The notes under the pieces: model-generated
What the model was told of the DNA's origin: nothing
The model's input: the letters and a program-made list of their open reading frames with translations, nothing else
The model's database searches: none
In this document: piece by piece, positions 35,381-44,411 of the stretch
Position numbering within the stretch: the stretch's first letter is position 1
How the letters are laid out: each line of letters starts with the position of its first letter
Made by a program: the position numbers and the translations under genes
Assembly (NCBI RefSeq): GCF_004209755.1
Contig: NZ_CP035913.1
Location: 310,001-374,000 of the forward strand
DNA from: Pseudoduganella lutea
GTDB lineage: Bacteria; Pseudomonadota; Gammaproteobacteria; Burkholderiales; Burkholderiaceae_D
DNA: 64,000 bases
Direction of reading: 5' to 3'

Positions 35381-36241
35381 ATGAACGCACGAACCAACCT
35401 GCCGAGCCTTGCCACCCCCGAGGTGTATTTCGCCACACTGCCCTCCGGCACCCGCGTGCCGTATGTGGCCAGCGGCTACGGCGAACCGCTGGTGTTCATC
35501 CACGGCTCGCTGTGCGATTACCGCTACTGGGATGCCCAGACAAGTGTGCTGTCGAAGCAGTTCTTCTGCATGTCGGTAAGCCTGAGCCATTACTGGCCGG
35601 ACGACCAGGACCGCATGCCCGGCGAATTCGGCTGGCGCACGCACATGGAGGAACTGGCCGATTTCATCGCGATGATGAACGTGGGGCCGGTGCACCTGGT
35701 GGGCCATTCGCGTGGCGGCTGCGTCGCCTTCCAGCTGGCGCGCGAATATCCGCACCTGGTCAAGTCGCTGACACTGGCCGATCCGGGCGGGCCGCTGCAG
35801 GTCGATGGCCTGCCCGAAGCGCAGATGCCGGCGGCAACGACCGCCCTGCGCGCACGGGTGGCGGAGCTTGTCGAGGCAGGCGACATCGATGCCGGGCTCG
35901 AACTGTTCGTCGATTCCGTCAGCATGACCGGCGCCTGGCGCCGCAGCCCGCCGGCCTTCCGCAGGATGGCGCTCGATAACGCCTCCACGCTGCCCAAGCA
36001 GTTCCGCGATCCGCTGCCGGCCTACACCCAGGCCGCCGCCGCCAGCCTGCGCTGCAAGGTGCTGCTGGTCGAAGGCGAAAAAAGCCCGCGGATGTATCGC
36101 GACAATGTGGCGCAGCTCATGGCGTGGTGCGGTCGCGCCGAGAAGTACACCATTGCTGGCGCTTCGCACGGCATGGTGGCCACGCATGCGGCGGCATTCA
36201 GCCGGCTTGTGCAGGGATTTGTTGCCGCCGCATCCGAATGA
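35381..36241 (+). CDS. Alpha/beta-fold hydrolase
   Basis: 286-residue cytoplasmic hydrolase. Oxyanion segment FIHGSLCDYRYW near 44-55, nucleophile Ser in LVGHSRGGCVAFQLAREYPH (about residue 115), a probable acid in LLVEGEKSPRM and catalytic His in GASHGMVATHAAAF near the end. The start at 35381 follows AAAGGAG; the frame extends further back but without a good start. It is controlled, by position, by the divergent LysR gene. The substrate is unknown; lactone, ester and haloperoxidase-like activities are all possible. Confidence 0.85.
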   Translation: MNARTNLPSLATPEVYFATLPSGTRVPYVASGYGEPLVFIHGSLCDYRYWDAQTSVLSKQFFCMSVSLSHYWPDDQDRMPGEFGWRTHMEELADFIAMMNVGPVHLVGHSRGGCVAFQLAREYPHLVKSLTLADPGGPLQVDGLPEAQMPAATTALRARVAELVEAGDIDAGLELFVDSVSMTGAWRRSPPAFRRMALDNASTLPKQFRDPLPAYTQAAAASLRCKVLLVEGEKSPRMYRDNVAQLMAWCGRAEKYTIAGASHGMVATHAAAFSRLVQGFVAAASE

Positions 36242-36318
36242 TGCATTGACCTTCACGCGGCGCCCCCAGCCAGCCGCGATACCCCGACCGTTAGAAAACC
36301 GCTTTAGCCATCCCCGAT

Positions 36319-36337
36319 CGCGGGTAGCCAGCCCGCG
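36319..36337. terminator. Possible transcription-end hairpin after the hydrolase gene
   Basis: CGCGGG and CCCGCG arms with a seven-base loop, 77 bp after the hydrolase stop. No T-run follows, so it may be a factor-dependent end or merely a stable hairpin. Confidence 0.3.
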
Positions 36338-36515
36338 CATCGGGCGGTATCTTCCTTGCCGGGTCCTCACCCAAGCGTGATGACGGCCCGGCGCCGCAAT
36401 CGTCCATTTCCTGCCCAGCGCTACAGAACGGGACCCGTCCTGCTACCGTCCCTGGGCCATGCCGGCGTTAAAAAACGTTTTCTGGTATCCGTCGATTATT
36501 GCATAATCCCATAAA

Positions 36516-36533
36516 ATTGGTATCGTTTCCAAT
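36516..36533. promoter_or_regulatory. Imperfect LacI-type operator
   Basis: ATTGG-TATCGTTT-CCAAT is a dyad with a central CG, similar in form to the clearer site 55 bp downstream. It may be an auxiliary operator for looping. Confidence 0.45.
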
Positions 36534-36570
36534 CGGTGTTGTGCCGCATACAACGGAACTTCAAGAGGAA

Positions 36571-36584
36571 GGTAATCGTTTACC
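36571..36584. promoter_or_regulatory. LacI-type operator upstream of GH88 gene
   Basis: GGTAATCGTTTACC is the exact reverse complement of the site at 44412-44425 and differs by one base from the perfect palindrome at 41434-41447. The central CG and flanking TTTACC are typical for LacI/GalR proteins. It lies just before the -35 box. Confidence 0.75.
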
Positions 36585-36592
36585 TAATCCTG

Positions 36593-36621
36593 TTGACTTT
36601 GGCACATCGCCTGCATACGAT
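36593..36621 (+). promoter_or_regulatory. Sigma-70 promoter of the GH88-TonB receptor operon
   Basis: TTGACT (36593-36598) and TACGAT (36616-36621) are spaced by 17 bp, 35 bp before the start codon, directly downstream of the LacI-type operator. Confidence 0.6.
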
Positions 36622-36656
36622 CGATGGACCAGAAGAAATAACAGGAGACAGTCATC

Positions 36657-37895
36657 ATGGGATATTCCCCCCTCGCCCGCGTGCTTGCGACGGCAGTGTG
36701 CGGCATCGTCACGACCCTGCCCCTGGTCGGCACGGCCATGGCGGCAACGGCAGACAAGCCGGCCGCAGAGCTGGTACGCGACACGTTCGCGGCGGCAGCG
36801 GAGCGCTACGGCACGCTGCTGGCGAAAGTGCAGCGTCAACCCGGTTTTCCCCGCACGGTCGAGAATGGCGAAGTGCGGCTCGTCGATGTGAAGGACTGGA
36901 CCGCGGGCTTCTTCCCGGGCTCGCTCTGGTACCTGTACGAAGCGACCGGCGACGCCCGGTGGCGGGCCGCGGCCATCGACTATACGGCCCGCACGGCGCC
37001 CGCCAAATTCGACAAGACACAGCACGACCTCGGCTTCATGCTGGGTGCCGGCTATGGCAACGGCTATCGCCTCACCGGCGATCCGGCCTACCGCGACGCC
37101 CTCCTCGCGGGCGCCACCACGCTGGTCACGCGCTTCAACCCGAAGGTGGGCAGCATCCAGTCGTGGGACCTGTGGAAGAACAGCACGTGGACCTTCCCCG
37201 TCATCGTCGACAACATGATGAACCTGGAACTGCTGACGTGGGCATCGCGCGCGGCGAATGAACCGCATTACCGCGACATCGCGATTGCCCACGCCGATAC
37301 GACGCTGAAAAACCATTTCCGGCCCGATCACTCCAGCTATCACCTCGTCGACTACGATCCGCAAAGCGGTGCGGTGCGTGGCCGCATCACCGTGCAGGGC
37401 AACGCCGATGCCTCGGCGTGGGCCCGTGGCCAGGCGTGGGGACTGTACGGCTACACGATGATGTACCGCGAAACCCGCAAGGACGAGTACCTTCGCCAAG
37501 CGCACCGGATCGCCGCGTTCATCATGAATCACCCGCGCCTGCCGGCGGACAAGGTGCCCTACTGGGACTTCGACGACCCGGCGATCCCTGACGCGCCGCG
37601 CGACAGCTCGGCGGCCGCCATCACCAGCTCGGCCCTGCTGGAGCTGGCGCGCTTTGCGGACAAGGGCCTGGCGCAGCGGTACCGCGCGTTCGCCGAAGCG
37701 CAGTTGCGCAGCCTCGCCTCCCCTGCCTATCTTGCCGGGCCAGGCGAAAACGGCGACTTCCTCCTCAAGCACGCCACCGGCCACAAGCCGGCCGGCAAGG
37801 AAATCGACGTGCCCCTGAATTACGGCGACTACTACTTTCTCGAAGCCCTGCTGCGCCTGAAGGCCGCACAGGGCGGCGCCGACGCCGGCGGATGA
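36657..37895 (+). CDS. GH88 unsaturated glucuronyl hydrolase
   Basis: Removes the 4,5-unsaturated uronic acid from the non-reducing end of oligosaccharides made by polysaccharide lyases. 412 residues with signal peptide MGYSPLARVLATAVCGIVTTLPLVGTAMAA, hence probably periplasmic. Family landmarks: VKDWTAGFFPGSLWYLYE near 78-95, Asp124 in DKTQHDLGFMLG and Asp185 in FPVIVDNMMNLELL, the two catalytic aspartates of UGL enzymes, plus ASAWARGQAWGLYGY and PLNYGDYYFLEALLR at the end. AGGAG precedes the ATG. First gene of an operon with a TonB receptor under LacI-type operators. Confidence 0.92.
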   Translation: MGYSPLARVLATAVCGIVTTLPLVGTAMAATADKPAAELVRDTFAAAAERYGTLLAKVQRQPGFPRTVENGEVRLVDVKDWTAGFFPGSLWYLYEATGDARWRAAAIDYTARTAPAKFDKTQHDLGFMLGAGYGNGYRLTGDPAYRDALLAGATTLVTRFNPKVGSIQSWDLWKNSTWTFPVIVDNMMNLELLTWASRAANEPHYRDIAIAHADTTLKNHFRPDHSSYHLVDYDPQSGAVRGRITVQGNADASAWARGQAWGLYGYTMMYRETRKDEYLRQAHRIAAFIMNHPRLPADKVPYWDFDDPAIPDAPRDSSAAAITSSALLELARFADKGLAQRYRAFAEAQLRSLASPAYLAGPGENGDFLLKHATGHKPAGKEIDVPLNYGDYYFLEALLRLKAAQGGADAGG

Positions 37896-37994
37896 CCCAT
37901 CGCGCCGGCGCATCGGGATCGGCCGGCGGCTTCACGCGCGCGGTGGCCGCCACCCGGGCCCGGCTGTATTTACCAAAAATAACAGGAGACCAGC

Positions 37995-40535
37995 ATGCAC
38001 CAGAACCACAACACACGCGCCGCAGTGGCCACGAAGCCGCTTGCCTTGCAACCGCTTGCCGCGGTCGTCGCCCTCGCCCTCGCGCAATGGGCGCTGCCCG
38101 CCCACGGGCAGGCAAGCCCCGAAGCGCAGCCCGATCCGAACCGGCTGCAGTCCGTGGTCGTCACAGCCAACAAGCGCGTGGAAAAGCTCGAGAGCGTGCC
38201 GATGGCCATTTCCGTGCTGTCGGAAGAAGAACTGCAGCGCAACAACGTGCGCGAGATCGAGGACGTCGTGGCCCTCACCCCGTCGCTGACCCAGGCGTCG
38301 GGCACGACGGCGGCCAACAACGCGCTGTTCATGCGCGGCATCGGCACGGTATCGGTCGGCATCGGCGTGGAGTCCGACGTGTCGGTGATCATCGACGATA
38401 TCCCCATCGCCGTGCAGTTCCAGGCATTCCGCGACCTGGCCGACGTGGCCCGCGTCGAAGTGCTGAAGGGCCCGCAAAGCACGCTGTTCGGCAAGTCGGC
38501 CGTGGCCGGCGCCATCAACATCGTGACGAAGCCGATCAGCGGGCCGATCGTGTACCGGGGCAGCGCCTACTATACCGACGACCACGAGTGGCGGCTGGCC
38601 GCCTCGGTGGGCGGGCGCATGACCGACACGTTCGGCATGCGCATCGCCGTCAACAAGAGCGACATGCCCGGCAACTTCACGAACCTGACGACGGGCGAGA
38701 AGGTCAACGGCTCGTCCGGCAAGACGCTGATGGCGAAGTTCACGTGGACGCCGGTCCCGAACCTCGACATCGACTTCATGCCGCAATATAACGAGCAGTC
38801 CAACACGCGCGGCGTGACCGCGGTGAACGGCTTCTATCGCACGACCGGTTCGGCCGCGGCGGGCAACCTGGCGCGCGTGCCGGTCGACCTGTCGACCGCG
38901 TACATGAACGGCAATCCGCAATTGCCCGCCTCGCTGGTACTGGCCGGCATCGACCCGACCAATCCAAACAACCGCTCCGTGCGGCGCGATTTCCCCACCG
39001 GGATCAGCTCGCGCACCACGGGCACGGGCCTGAAGCTGTCGTACACGCTGCCCAACGATGCGATCCTGATGTCGATCTCGTCCTACCAGCGCTACAAGGC
39101 CAACGACGCGCGCGACCAGGACTTCACGGACGTGCCGACCATTGCCCGCCCCGGCGAAACCCGGTTCACGGTCGGCAACAGCCAGTTCGGCTCCTACGAC
39201 ATCCGCTCGAAGACGCAGGAATTCCGCCTCGTGTCGCCGGACGCCGGCAGCCTGCGCTACGTGGCCGGCCTGTGGTGGGCGCGCAACGAGATCGACCGCC
39301 ACTTCATCCGCGGCTTCTGCGTGGCGCCCGCACGGTGCGCCGCCAATTCGCCCTCGAGCCCGACCAACTACTACACCGACATCTACAACGTGAACAAGGC
39401 CGTGTTCGGCCAGGGCACGTGGGACTTCGCACCGACGTGGACCCTCGTCGCCGGCGTGCGCCGCAACCTGGAGGAATCGGGCTTCAACTACGAACGCAGC
39501 TTCTACACGGACCAGCTGGACCGCGCCACGTTCGTGCCCGGCCCCGTCGGCGTGGACGTGTTCAGCAGCAGCGGCAACGAGGACTGGGCCACGACCGGCA
39601 AGTTGAGCATCCAGAAGCAGGTCACCGGCGACGTGATGGTGTATGCCATGACGGCCACGGGCCACAAGGGCAAGGCGTACGATGTCACTAGCGGCCTGCG
39701 CGCATCCGCGGCCTTCCCGGTGGACCCGGAAACGAGCCGCACCTACGAACTGGGCACGAAGGCCAACCTGTTCAACAACCGCCTGTCGGTCGCGGCCACG
39801 TTGTTCAAGACCGACTTCAAGCACTACCAGCAGAACACGTCGTTCGTGCTGCCCGACGACCCCACGATCTACACGCAGCTCAATTCGATCCCGAAGATCC
39901 GCACGAAAGGCTTTGAGATCGATGCGAACATGCTGCTCTCGCCGGGCTGGTCGGTCAACGCCGCTCTCGCCTACACGCGGCCGAGCATCGTCGACTGGAA
40001 GAACGGCCCCTGCTACCAGGACAACACCAACCCGGCGATCGGCAACACCGGCCTGGGCGAAGGCGGCTCGCTGGGCGGCTGGAACCGCCAGTGCTTCCCG
40101 ATCCGCGCCGGCGCCACGACCGGCATCCAGGACCTGTCCGGCGGCGTGTTCCCGGGCACGCCGAAGGTCAAGGTCAACATCGGCAGCAATTACGAGATGC
40201 GGCTGACCGCCATCCCCTACCGCCTGTTCGTGAACGGCAACGTGCGCTACCAGAGCGATTACCAGACCAGCATCAACAACGACCCGCGCGCCGTGAACGA
40301 CAGCTACACGATCGCCGACCTGGGCTTCGGCATCCGTGAAGACAAGGACCGGTGGCGCCTGAGCTTCCGCGTCAACAACCTGTTCGACCGGTTCTACATT
40401 CCGAACGCGAACGCCAGCGGGTTGAGCTTCCGCGCCGGCCCCACGTCGACGTCGCCCAGTATCACCGTCGACAACTGGGTGCCGCCGCGCGACGTGTTCC
40501 GCTACTTCAGCGCCAAGCTGGATGTGAAGTTTTGA
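37995..40535 (+). CDS. TonB-dependent outer-membrane receptor
   Basis: 846 residues. Signal peptide to about residue 39, TonB-box-like SVVVTANKR at 53-61, plug domain (about 65-175; ALFMRGIG, VEVLKGPQSTLFGKSAVAGAINIVTK) and 22-strand barrel ending ...YFSAKLDVKF with terminal Phe. It probably imports oligosaccharides made by the lyases of this locus; iron chelates are the alternative but the context argues for sugars. It lies 99 bp after the GH88 gene with its own AGGAG, and converges with the uronate dehydrogenase gene. Confidence 0.92.
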   Translation: MHQNHNTRAAVATKPLALQPLAAVVALALAQWALPAHGQASPEAQPDPNRLQSVVVTANKRVEKLESVPMAISVLSEEELQRNNVREIEDVVALTPSLTQASGTTAANNALFMRGIGTVSVGIGVESDVSVIIDDIPIAVQFQAFRDLADVARVEVLKGPQSTLFGKSAVAGAINIVTKPISGPIVYRGSAYYTDDHEWRLAASVGGRMTDTFGMRIAVNKSDMPGNFTNLTTGEKVNGSSGKTLMAKFTWTPVPNLDIDFMPQYNEQSNTRGVTAVNGFYRTTGSAAAGNLARVPVDLSTAYMNGNPQLPASLVLAGIDPTNPNNRSVRRDFPTGISSRTTGTGLKLSYTLPNDAILMSISSYQRYKANDARDQDFTDVPTIARPGETRFTVGNSQFGSYDIRSKTQEFRLVSPDAGSLRYVAGLWWARNEIDRHFIRGFCVAPARCAANSPSSPTNYYTDIYNVNKAVFGQGTWDFAPTWTLVAGVRRNLEESGFNYERSFYTDQLDRATFVPGPVGVDVFSSSGNEDWATTGKLSIQKQVTGDVMVYAMTATGHKGKAYDVTSGLRASAAFPVDPETSRTYELGTKANLFNNRLSVAATLFKTDFKHYQQNTSFVLPDDPTIYTQLNSIPKIRTKGFEIDANMLLSPGWSVNAALAYTRPSIVDWKNGPCYQDNTNPAIGNTGLGEGGSLGGWNRQCFPIRAGATTGIQDLSGGVFPGTPKVKVNIGSNYEMRLTAIPYRLFVNGNVRYQSDYQTSINNDPRAVNDSYTIADLGFGIREDKDRWRLSFRVNNLFDRFYIPNANASGLSFRAGPTSTSPSITVDNWVPPRDVFRYFSAKLDVKF

Positions 40536-40591
40536 GGATGGTCCGGTCGCGGGCCGGGCGGCCGCCTGGCCGCCCCTTGATCATGCCGGCA

Positions 40592-41416
40592 TCAATCCTT
40601 GTAGATCGGTCCGGCCAGCACGAAGGGTCCGCCCTGGAACGTTGCGCCGATATCGTCCACCGGCGGCCAGGCGCCTGTCTGCGGGAAGCGCCCGGCGTGC
40701 TCGCGCGAGCTGTGCTTCGGCACGAAGCCGAGGTGGGCGGCCTGGCCATTGTCCCACCAGCGCACCGGGTTGTCCGACACGCCGAACGTGATCGTGTGGC
40801 CGACGCGCGGCGTGAACAGCGCGCAGCGCACCAGCTCCACCAGGTCGTCATGCGCAAGGAAGGTGACCATCATGCGCGCGTTGCGCGGTGCGTCGAACGA
40901 GGAGCCGATGCGCAGGCAGACGGTTTCGATGCCGAAGCGGTCGTAATAGTAGCGCGACAGCGCTTCGCCGAAGCACTTCGACACGCCATAGAGGCAATCG
41001 GGGCGCAGCGGTGCGCAGGCGTCGACGACCTGGGTGGTCGGGTAGAAGCCGACCACGTGGCTGGAACTGGCATAGATGACGCGCCGGATGCCCTGCTTGT
41101 GCACGGCCTCGTACAGGTTGTGCAGGCCGACGATATTGGCCTGCACGATCCTGTCGACCTCCTCCTCGACCGACACGCCGCCGAAGTGGAGGACGGCATC
41201 CACGCCATCGAGCAGGGACAGCACCGCGGCGCGGTCCGACAGGTCGCAACGCACCACTTCCTCGCCGGCCTGCGCCGTGGGGATGTCGCGGATATCGGAA
41301 ACGCGGATCACGTCCGCCCACGGCTTGATGCGCTCGCGCAGCAGGGTGCCGAGGCCGCCGCCGGCACCGGTGAGCAGCAGGCGTTTGAAGGGTTTGTGCG
41401 GTGTGTCTTGTTGCAT
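40592..41416 (-). CDS. udh: Uronate dehydrogenase
   Basis: NAD-dependent oxidation of glucuronate or galacturonate to the aldaro-lactone, the first step of the oxidative uronate pathway. 274-residue extended short-chain dehydrogenase: cofactor motif LLLTGAGGGLGTLLRER (14-29), active-site Tyr143-x3-Lys147 in CLYGVSKCFGE, with ASSSHVVGFYP upstream. Udh landmarks include HFGGVSVEEEVDRIVQANIVGLHNLYEA and the LGFVPK and FQGGPFV tail. A perfect LacI-type palindrome lies 18 bp upstream of its start. It is divergent from the secreted protein gene at 41575. Confidence 0.92.
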   Translation of the reverse strand: MQQDTPHKPFKRLLLTGAGGGLGTLLRERIKPWADVIRVSDIRDIPTAQAGEEVVRCDLSDRAAVLSLLDGVDAVLHFGGVSVEEEVDRIVQANIVGLHNLYEAVHKQGIRRVIYASSSHVVGFYPTTQVVDACAPLRPDCLYGVSKCFGEALSRYYYDRFGIETVCLRIGSSFDAPRNARMMVTFLAHDDLVELVRCALFTPRVGHTITFGVSDNPVRWWDNGQAAHLGFVPKHSSREHAGRFPQTGAWPPVDDIGATFQGGPFVLAGPIYKD

Positions 41417-41433
41417 GGTTCGCTCCAGGTGAA

Positions 41434-41447
41434 GGTAAACGTTTACC
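41434..41447. promoter_or_regulatory. LacI-type operator, perfect palindrome
   Basis: GGTAAACGTTTACC, fully symmetric, in the 158-bp space between the divergent udh and 41575-43410 genes; the best member of the set of sites at 36571, 41434, 41544 and 44412. Confidence 0.82.
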
Positions 41448-41543
41448 TTAGTATAGCCGAACCAAACGCAGCGTCAATAATGGGGTCCCGTCACGCCAGC
41501 TGCATTCTGCCGTCTTTTAGAAGTATTGACCGCCAATTTTAGA

Positions 41544-41556
41544 GAAAACGTTTAAC
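41544..41556. promoter_or_regulatory. Weak LacI-type operator before the secreted protein gene
   Basis: GAAAACGTTTAAC keeps the central AACGTTTA core of the palindrome at 41434 but lacks the outer GG/CC; 19 bp before the start codon of the gene at 41575. Confidence 0.5.
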
Positions 41557-41574
41557 ATGACTGGAGACTACACC

Positions 41575-43410
41575 ATGCGCCTTGCCCTCACCCTGCTGGC
41601 CGCCGCGAGCCTGCTTTCCCCGTGCGCGCACGCCGCGCTGCCGCTGGAACGCAGCGTTGCCCAGGCCTACCCGCAGCTCGAGGCCCTGTTCCACAAGCTG
41701 GTGAAGGAACGGGACGGCATCACGATGGATGGACAGGCGGCCCTGAAGAGCAAGGACAGGTTCTTGCCCGGCAAGATCGCCACCGGCCTGGCCGACCTGC
41801 TGGTGCACGTGCAATCCGTGAACCCCGCCGATCCGCGCCTGCCCGGCATGCTGCGCGATTATGCCGACCTGGCCGATCTCACCATCGGCATGGACAACGA
41901 GACGTGGGGCATCTACTACTACATCGGTGCGCTGCACCGGCTGAAGGAAGCAGGCCTGCTGGGACGCGCAGTGCGCCCCGCCACGCTGGCCAGGCTGCGC
42001 GACCGCCTCGACTGGCGCACCTTCGTCACGCAGCCGGGCTTCGAACTGGTCAACCTGCCGACGAACTATTACGGCGTGGCGTTCAGCATCGCCCGGCTGC
42101 GCATGCTCATGGGCTGGGAAGACGCGGGCGCCAGCGCGGTGCTGCTCGACCGCATGCTCAAGCACTATGCCGCCTACTCGGGCGAATACGGCTTCAGCGA
42201 CGAGACCGATGGCCAGGGCCGCTTCGACCGCTACAGCATCCTGCTGGCGGCCGAGATCTGCGAACGCTTCATCGAGACTGGCATGACGGTGACGCCCGAG
42301 CTCAAGGCGCTGCTGCGCAAGTCCGCCGACGTGGCCCTGAACAGCGCCACGGCCGACGGCACCGGGTTCACGATGGGCCGCAGCCTGGGCCCTTACGGCG
42401 AGACCGCGATGCTGGAGATCCTGTCGACCGCGGCCTATCTGGGCGTGTTGAGCCCCGAGGAAAAGGAATACGCCTACGCCTACTCGGCGCGCATCGCCGA
42501 GCGCTACATGACCTTCTGGTACGACAGCGGCATCGGCTCCGTCGATTTGTGGAACAAGGGCCGGCGCACGGACGCCTATCGGGGCAAGCACCGCATCCTG
42601 GGCGAAAACTTTTCGCTGCTGCACCAGCTCATCGCCACCAACGAACTGTGGAACCGCGCCGAGATGAAGGGCGTAACGCCGCGCCAGGACCTGGCGGCAT
42701 GGTTCGAACGCACGCGGCCGAAGTTCAGCCTCACCCGGTTTGCGCGCGGCGAGTACGACCGGGCGCTGGCGATCTGGCGAGACAAGGGGCACGTGTTCAG
42801 CCTGTCGCTGATCAACGGCGGCCAGGGCCAGCATGCGAACAGCCCCTACTATCCGCTGCCCTTCGCGCACAACGTCGTCGCAGGCGTCGCCGACAGCGGC
42901 CACGCCCATCCGCAACTGCTGCCCAAGTTCACGCTGGCCGACGGCAGTGAACTCATCGCCACCGCCTTCATGAAGGACATCCGGAGCAGCGCGCGCGGTG
43001 CCGGCCACGTCGTCACCTACCGGCAGGACGAGCTGACGCGGCTCGGCAAGAACCTGCCGCAAAAGGATGGCCGCATCCGTGTCGAAACCGAATATGCGCT
43101 GCAGTCGGGCGCCATCACGCGCACCGACCGCTACATCCCGACGGCGCCGCTCGACGTGTCGCAGGTCAGCCTGGAATTCGCCTCGTTCTCGACCGGTGCC
43201 ACGGTCGACGGCAACACGGTGCGTTTCAAGAACGGCGCGGTGCGGGCATTCGAAGTGAGCTCGCTCGCTTCGTGCGCCGTGCAGCCGGCCGGCGACAACC
43301 CCGCCTATCGCGCGCCGTATGGCTCGATGCACTCGGTGGTCCGGTGCAGCAGTGGCGCGTTCAGCCTGCGCGAGCCGCTCGTCGTCAGCTGGACGATCCG
43401 CTACCAGTAA
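41575..43410 (+). CDS. Secreted protein of unrecognised family, possible polysaccharide lyase
   Basis: I do not recognise a named family. 611 residues with signal peptide MRLALTLLAAASLLSPCAHAA. The first two-thirds are helix-rich with paired helices typical of an (alpha/alpha) toroid (NETWGIYYYIGALHRLKEAGLLG, LPTNYYGVAFSIARLRMLMGW, SGEYGFSDETDGQGRFDRYSILLAAEICERF). The last about 220 residues are beta-rich with GQGQHANSPYYPLPFAHNVVAGV and RTDRYIPTAPLDVSQVSLEFASFS. This two-part build is seen in many polysaccharide lyases. The start at 41575 has TGGAG eight bases upstream. LacI-type operators and neighbouring GH88, udh and alginate-lyase-family genes suggest uronide-polymer cleavage; that is inference. 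Confidence 0.7.
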   Translation: MRLALTLLAAASLLSPCAHAALPLERSVAQAYPQLEALFHKLVKERDGITMDGQAALKSKDRFLPGKIATGLADLLVHVQSVNPADPRLPGMLRDYADLADLTIGMDNETWGIYYYIGALHRLKEAGLLGRAVRPATLARLRDRLDWRTFVTQPGFELVNLPTNYYGVAFSIARLRMLMGWEDAGASAVLLDRMLKHYAAYSGEYGFSDETDGQGRFDRYSILLAAEICERFIETGMTVTPELKALLRKSADVALNSATADGTGFTMGRSLGPYGETAMLEILSTAAYLGVLSPEEKEYAYAYSARIAERYMTFWYDSGIGSVDLWNKGRRTDAYRGKHRILGENFSLLHQLIATNELWNRAEMKGVTPRQDLAAWFERTRPKFSLTRFARGEYDRALAIWRDKGHVFSLSLINGGQGQHANSPYYPLPFAHNVVAGVADSGHAHPQLLPKFTLADGSELIATAFMKDIRSSARGAGHVVTYRQDELTRLGKNLPQKDGRIRVETEYALQSGAITRTDRYIPTAPLDVSQVSLEFASFSTGATVDGNTVRFKNGAVRAFEVSSLASCAVQPAGDNPAYRAPYGSMHSVVRCSSGAFSLREPLVVSWTIRYQ

Positions 43411-44400
43411 TCAGCGGACCGGATGCTCCAGCGGATTGGCCAGGTTCCGGTCGCCGCCCATGCGCGCATCCCAGTTATCGCCGGGCGGCGGCCCGACCGA
43501 TAGCGGGCGTGGCGCATGACGATCGTAGATGGCGATCCAGCCGGGGATGCGCGCCGGCAGCTCCTGCGGCGCGCCCGCGGCACGCTCGATGCGTGCCGGG
43601 TCGGCGATGCCGTCCACGGCGTAGCGCACGAGGCGTTCCAGTGCCGGGTGCTGCACGTCGAAGATCGAGGCCATCATGACGAGCGGCGCGGCGGCGTACA
43701 GGTGGTAGTGCAGCGCCTTGCCCGCGCGCGCCAGTTCGAGCGGCAGCGAGCCGTCGGGCTGCACCTGGCGCATGGCGTCGCCGAACACCTTGCGCCCCCA
43801 GGCCAGGTAGCGCTGCTCGCCGGTGACGGCGCCGGCGGCCGTCACCGCCAGGCCTTCCCAGTAGTAGTGGTTGTTGCGCACCCCCTTGTGCGCGTCCGAA
43901 TGGGCGATGGTGGCATCGGCCAGGCGCCCGAACCAGCCCTCGATGGCTTGCCGCTGCGCCGGCGTGGCCGCGTCCCGCACACGCGCGTAGCTGAGCGCCA
44001 TCCCGCCGAGCGTCCATTTGCGCGTGTAGTACGACTGTGGGGTCGTCATGGTTCCCAGCATGGCGCCGGGCCGGGCCCATGCCTCGAGCCAGTTGAGCGC
44101 GCAATGCGCATCGGCCACGTCGCCGCGTCGCTGCCATGCGCTCGCGCGGCGTGCTACCACTTCAAGGAAATCGTTGACCGGCCGGACCGCCGCTTCATTG
44201 CGCGTCTTCAGCACCGGGTCGATGACGGAGCTGCGGGCATCGGTGTAATAGCGGTTCGCGTCGATGTCGCGCACCGGTGGCGGTGGCGCCTCGCACGCCA
44301 TGGCGCTGCGACTCGCGATCGCCAGCAACAGCATGGGAAGGAGCAGCGACCGGCGCGGGCGGACAGCGTGGCCATCGGGATGTAAGCCTTGACGTTTCAA
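43411..44400 (-). CDS. Alginate-lyase-family polysaccharide lyase (PL5/PL38-like)
   Basis: Predicted (alpha/alpha)-barrel lyase for alginate, glucuronan or another 1,4-linked polyuronide. 329 residues. DAHCALNWLEAWARPGAMLGTMTTPQSYYTRKWTLGGMALSY and RNNHYYWEGLAVTAAGAVTGE carry the family motif with catalytic candidates Asn177 and His178; KALHYHLYAAAPLVMMASI supplies the expected Tyr232. The best start is a TTG at 44400, with GGAGG six bases upstream and a signal-peptide-like core LLLPMLLLAIASRSAMA at about 19-36. A LacI-type operator (44412-44425) touches this ribosome-binding site. It converges directly with the gene at 41575-43410. Confidence 0.82.
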   Translation of the reverse strand: MKRQGLHPDGHAVRPRRSLLLPMLLLAIASRSAMACEAPPPPVRDIDANRYYTDARSSVIDPVLKTRNEAAVRPVNDFLEVVARRASAWQRRGDVADAHCALNWLEAWARPGAMLGTMTTPQSYYTRKWTLGGMALSYARVRDAATPAQRQAIEGWFGRLADATIAHSDAHKGVRNNHYYWEGLAVTAAGAVTGEQRYLAWGRKVFGDAMRQVQPDGSLPLELARAGKALHYHLYAAAPLVMMASIFDVQHPALERLVRYAVDGIADPARIERAAGAPQELPARIPGWIAIYDRHAPRPLSVGPPPGDNWDARMGGDRNLANPLEHPVR

Positions 44401-44411
44401 AGCGGGCCTCC

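Larger units (their letters stand above)
36242..36656. other. 415-bp intergenic region before the polyuronide locus
   Basis: No gene. The left part holds a stem-loop at 36319-36337. The right part holds the operator-like dyads and the promoter listed separately, plus AAAAAACGTTTTCT at about 36470-36483, a further partial LacI-type half-symmetric site. Confidence 0.6.
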
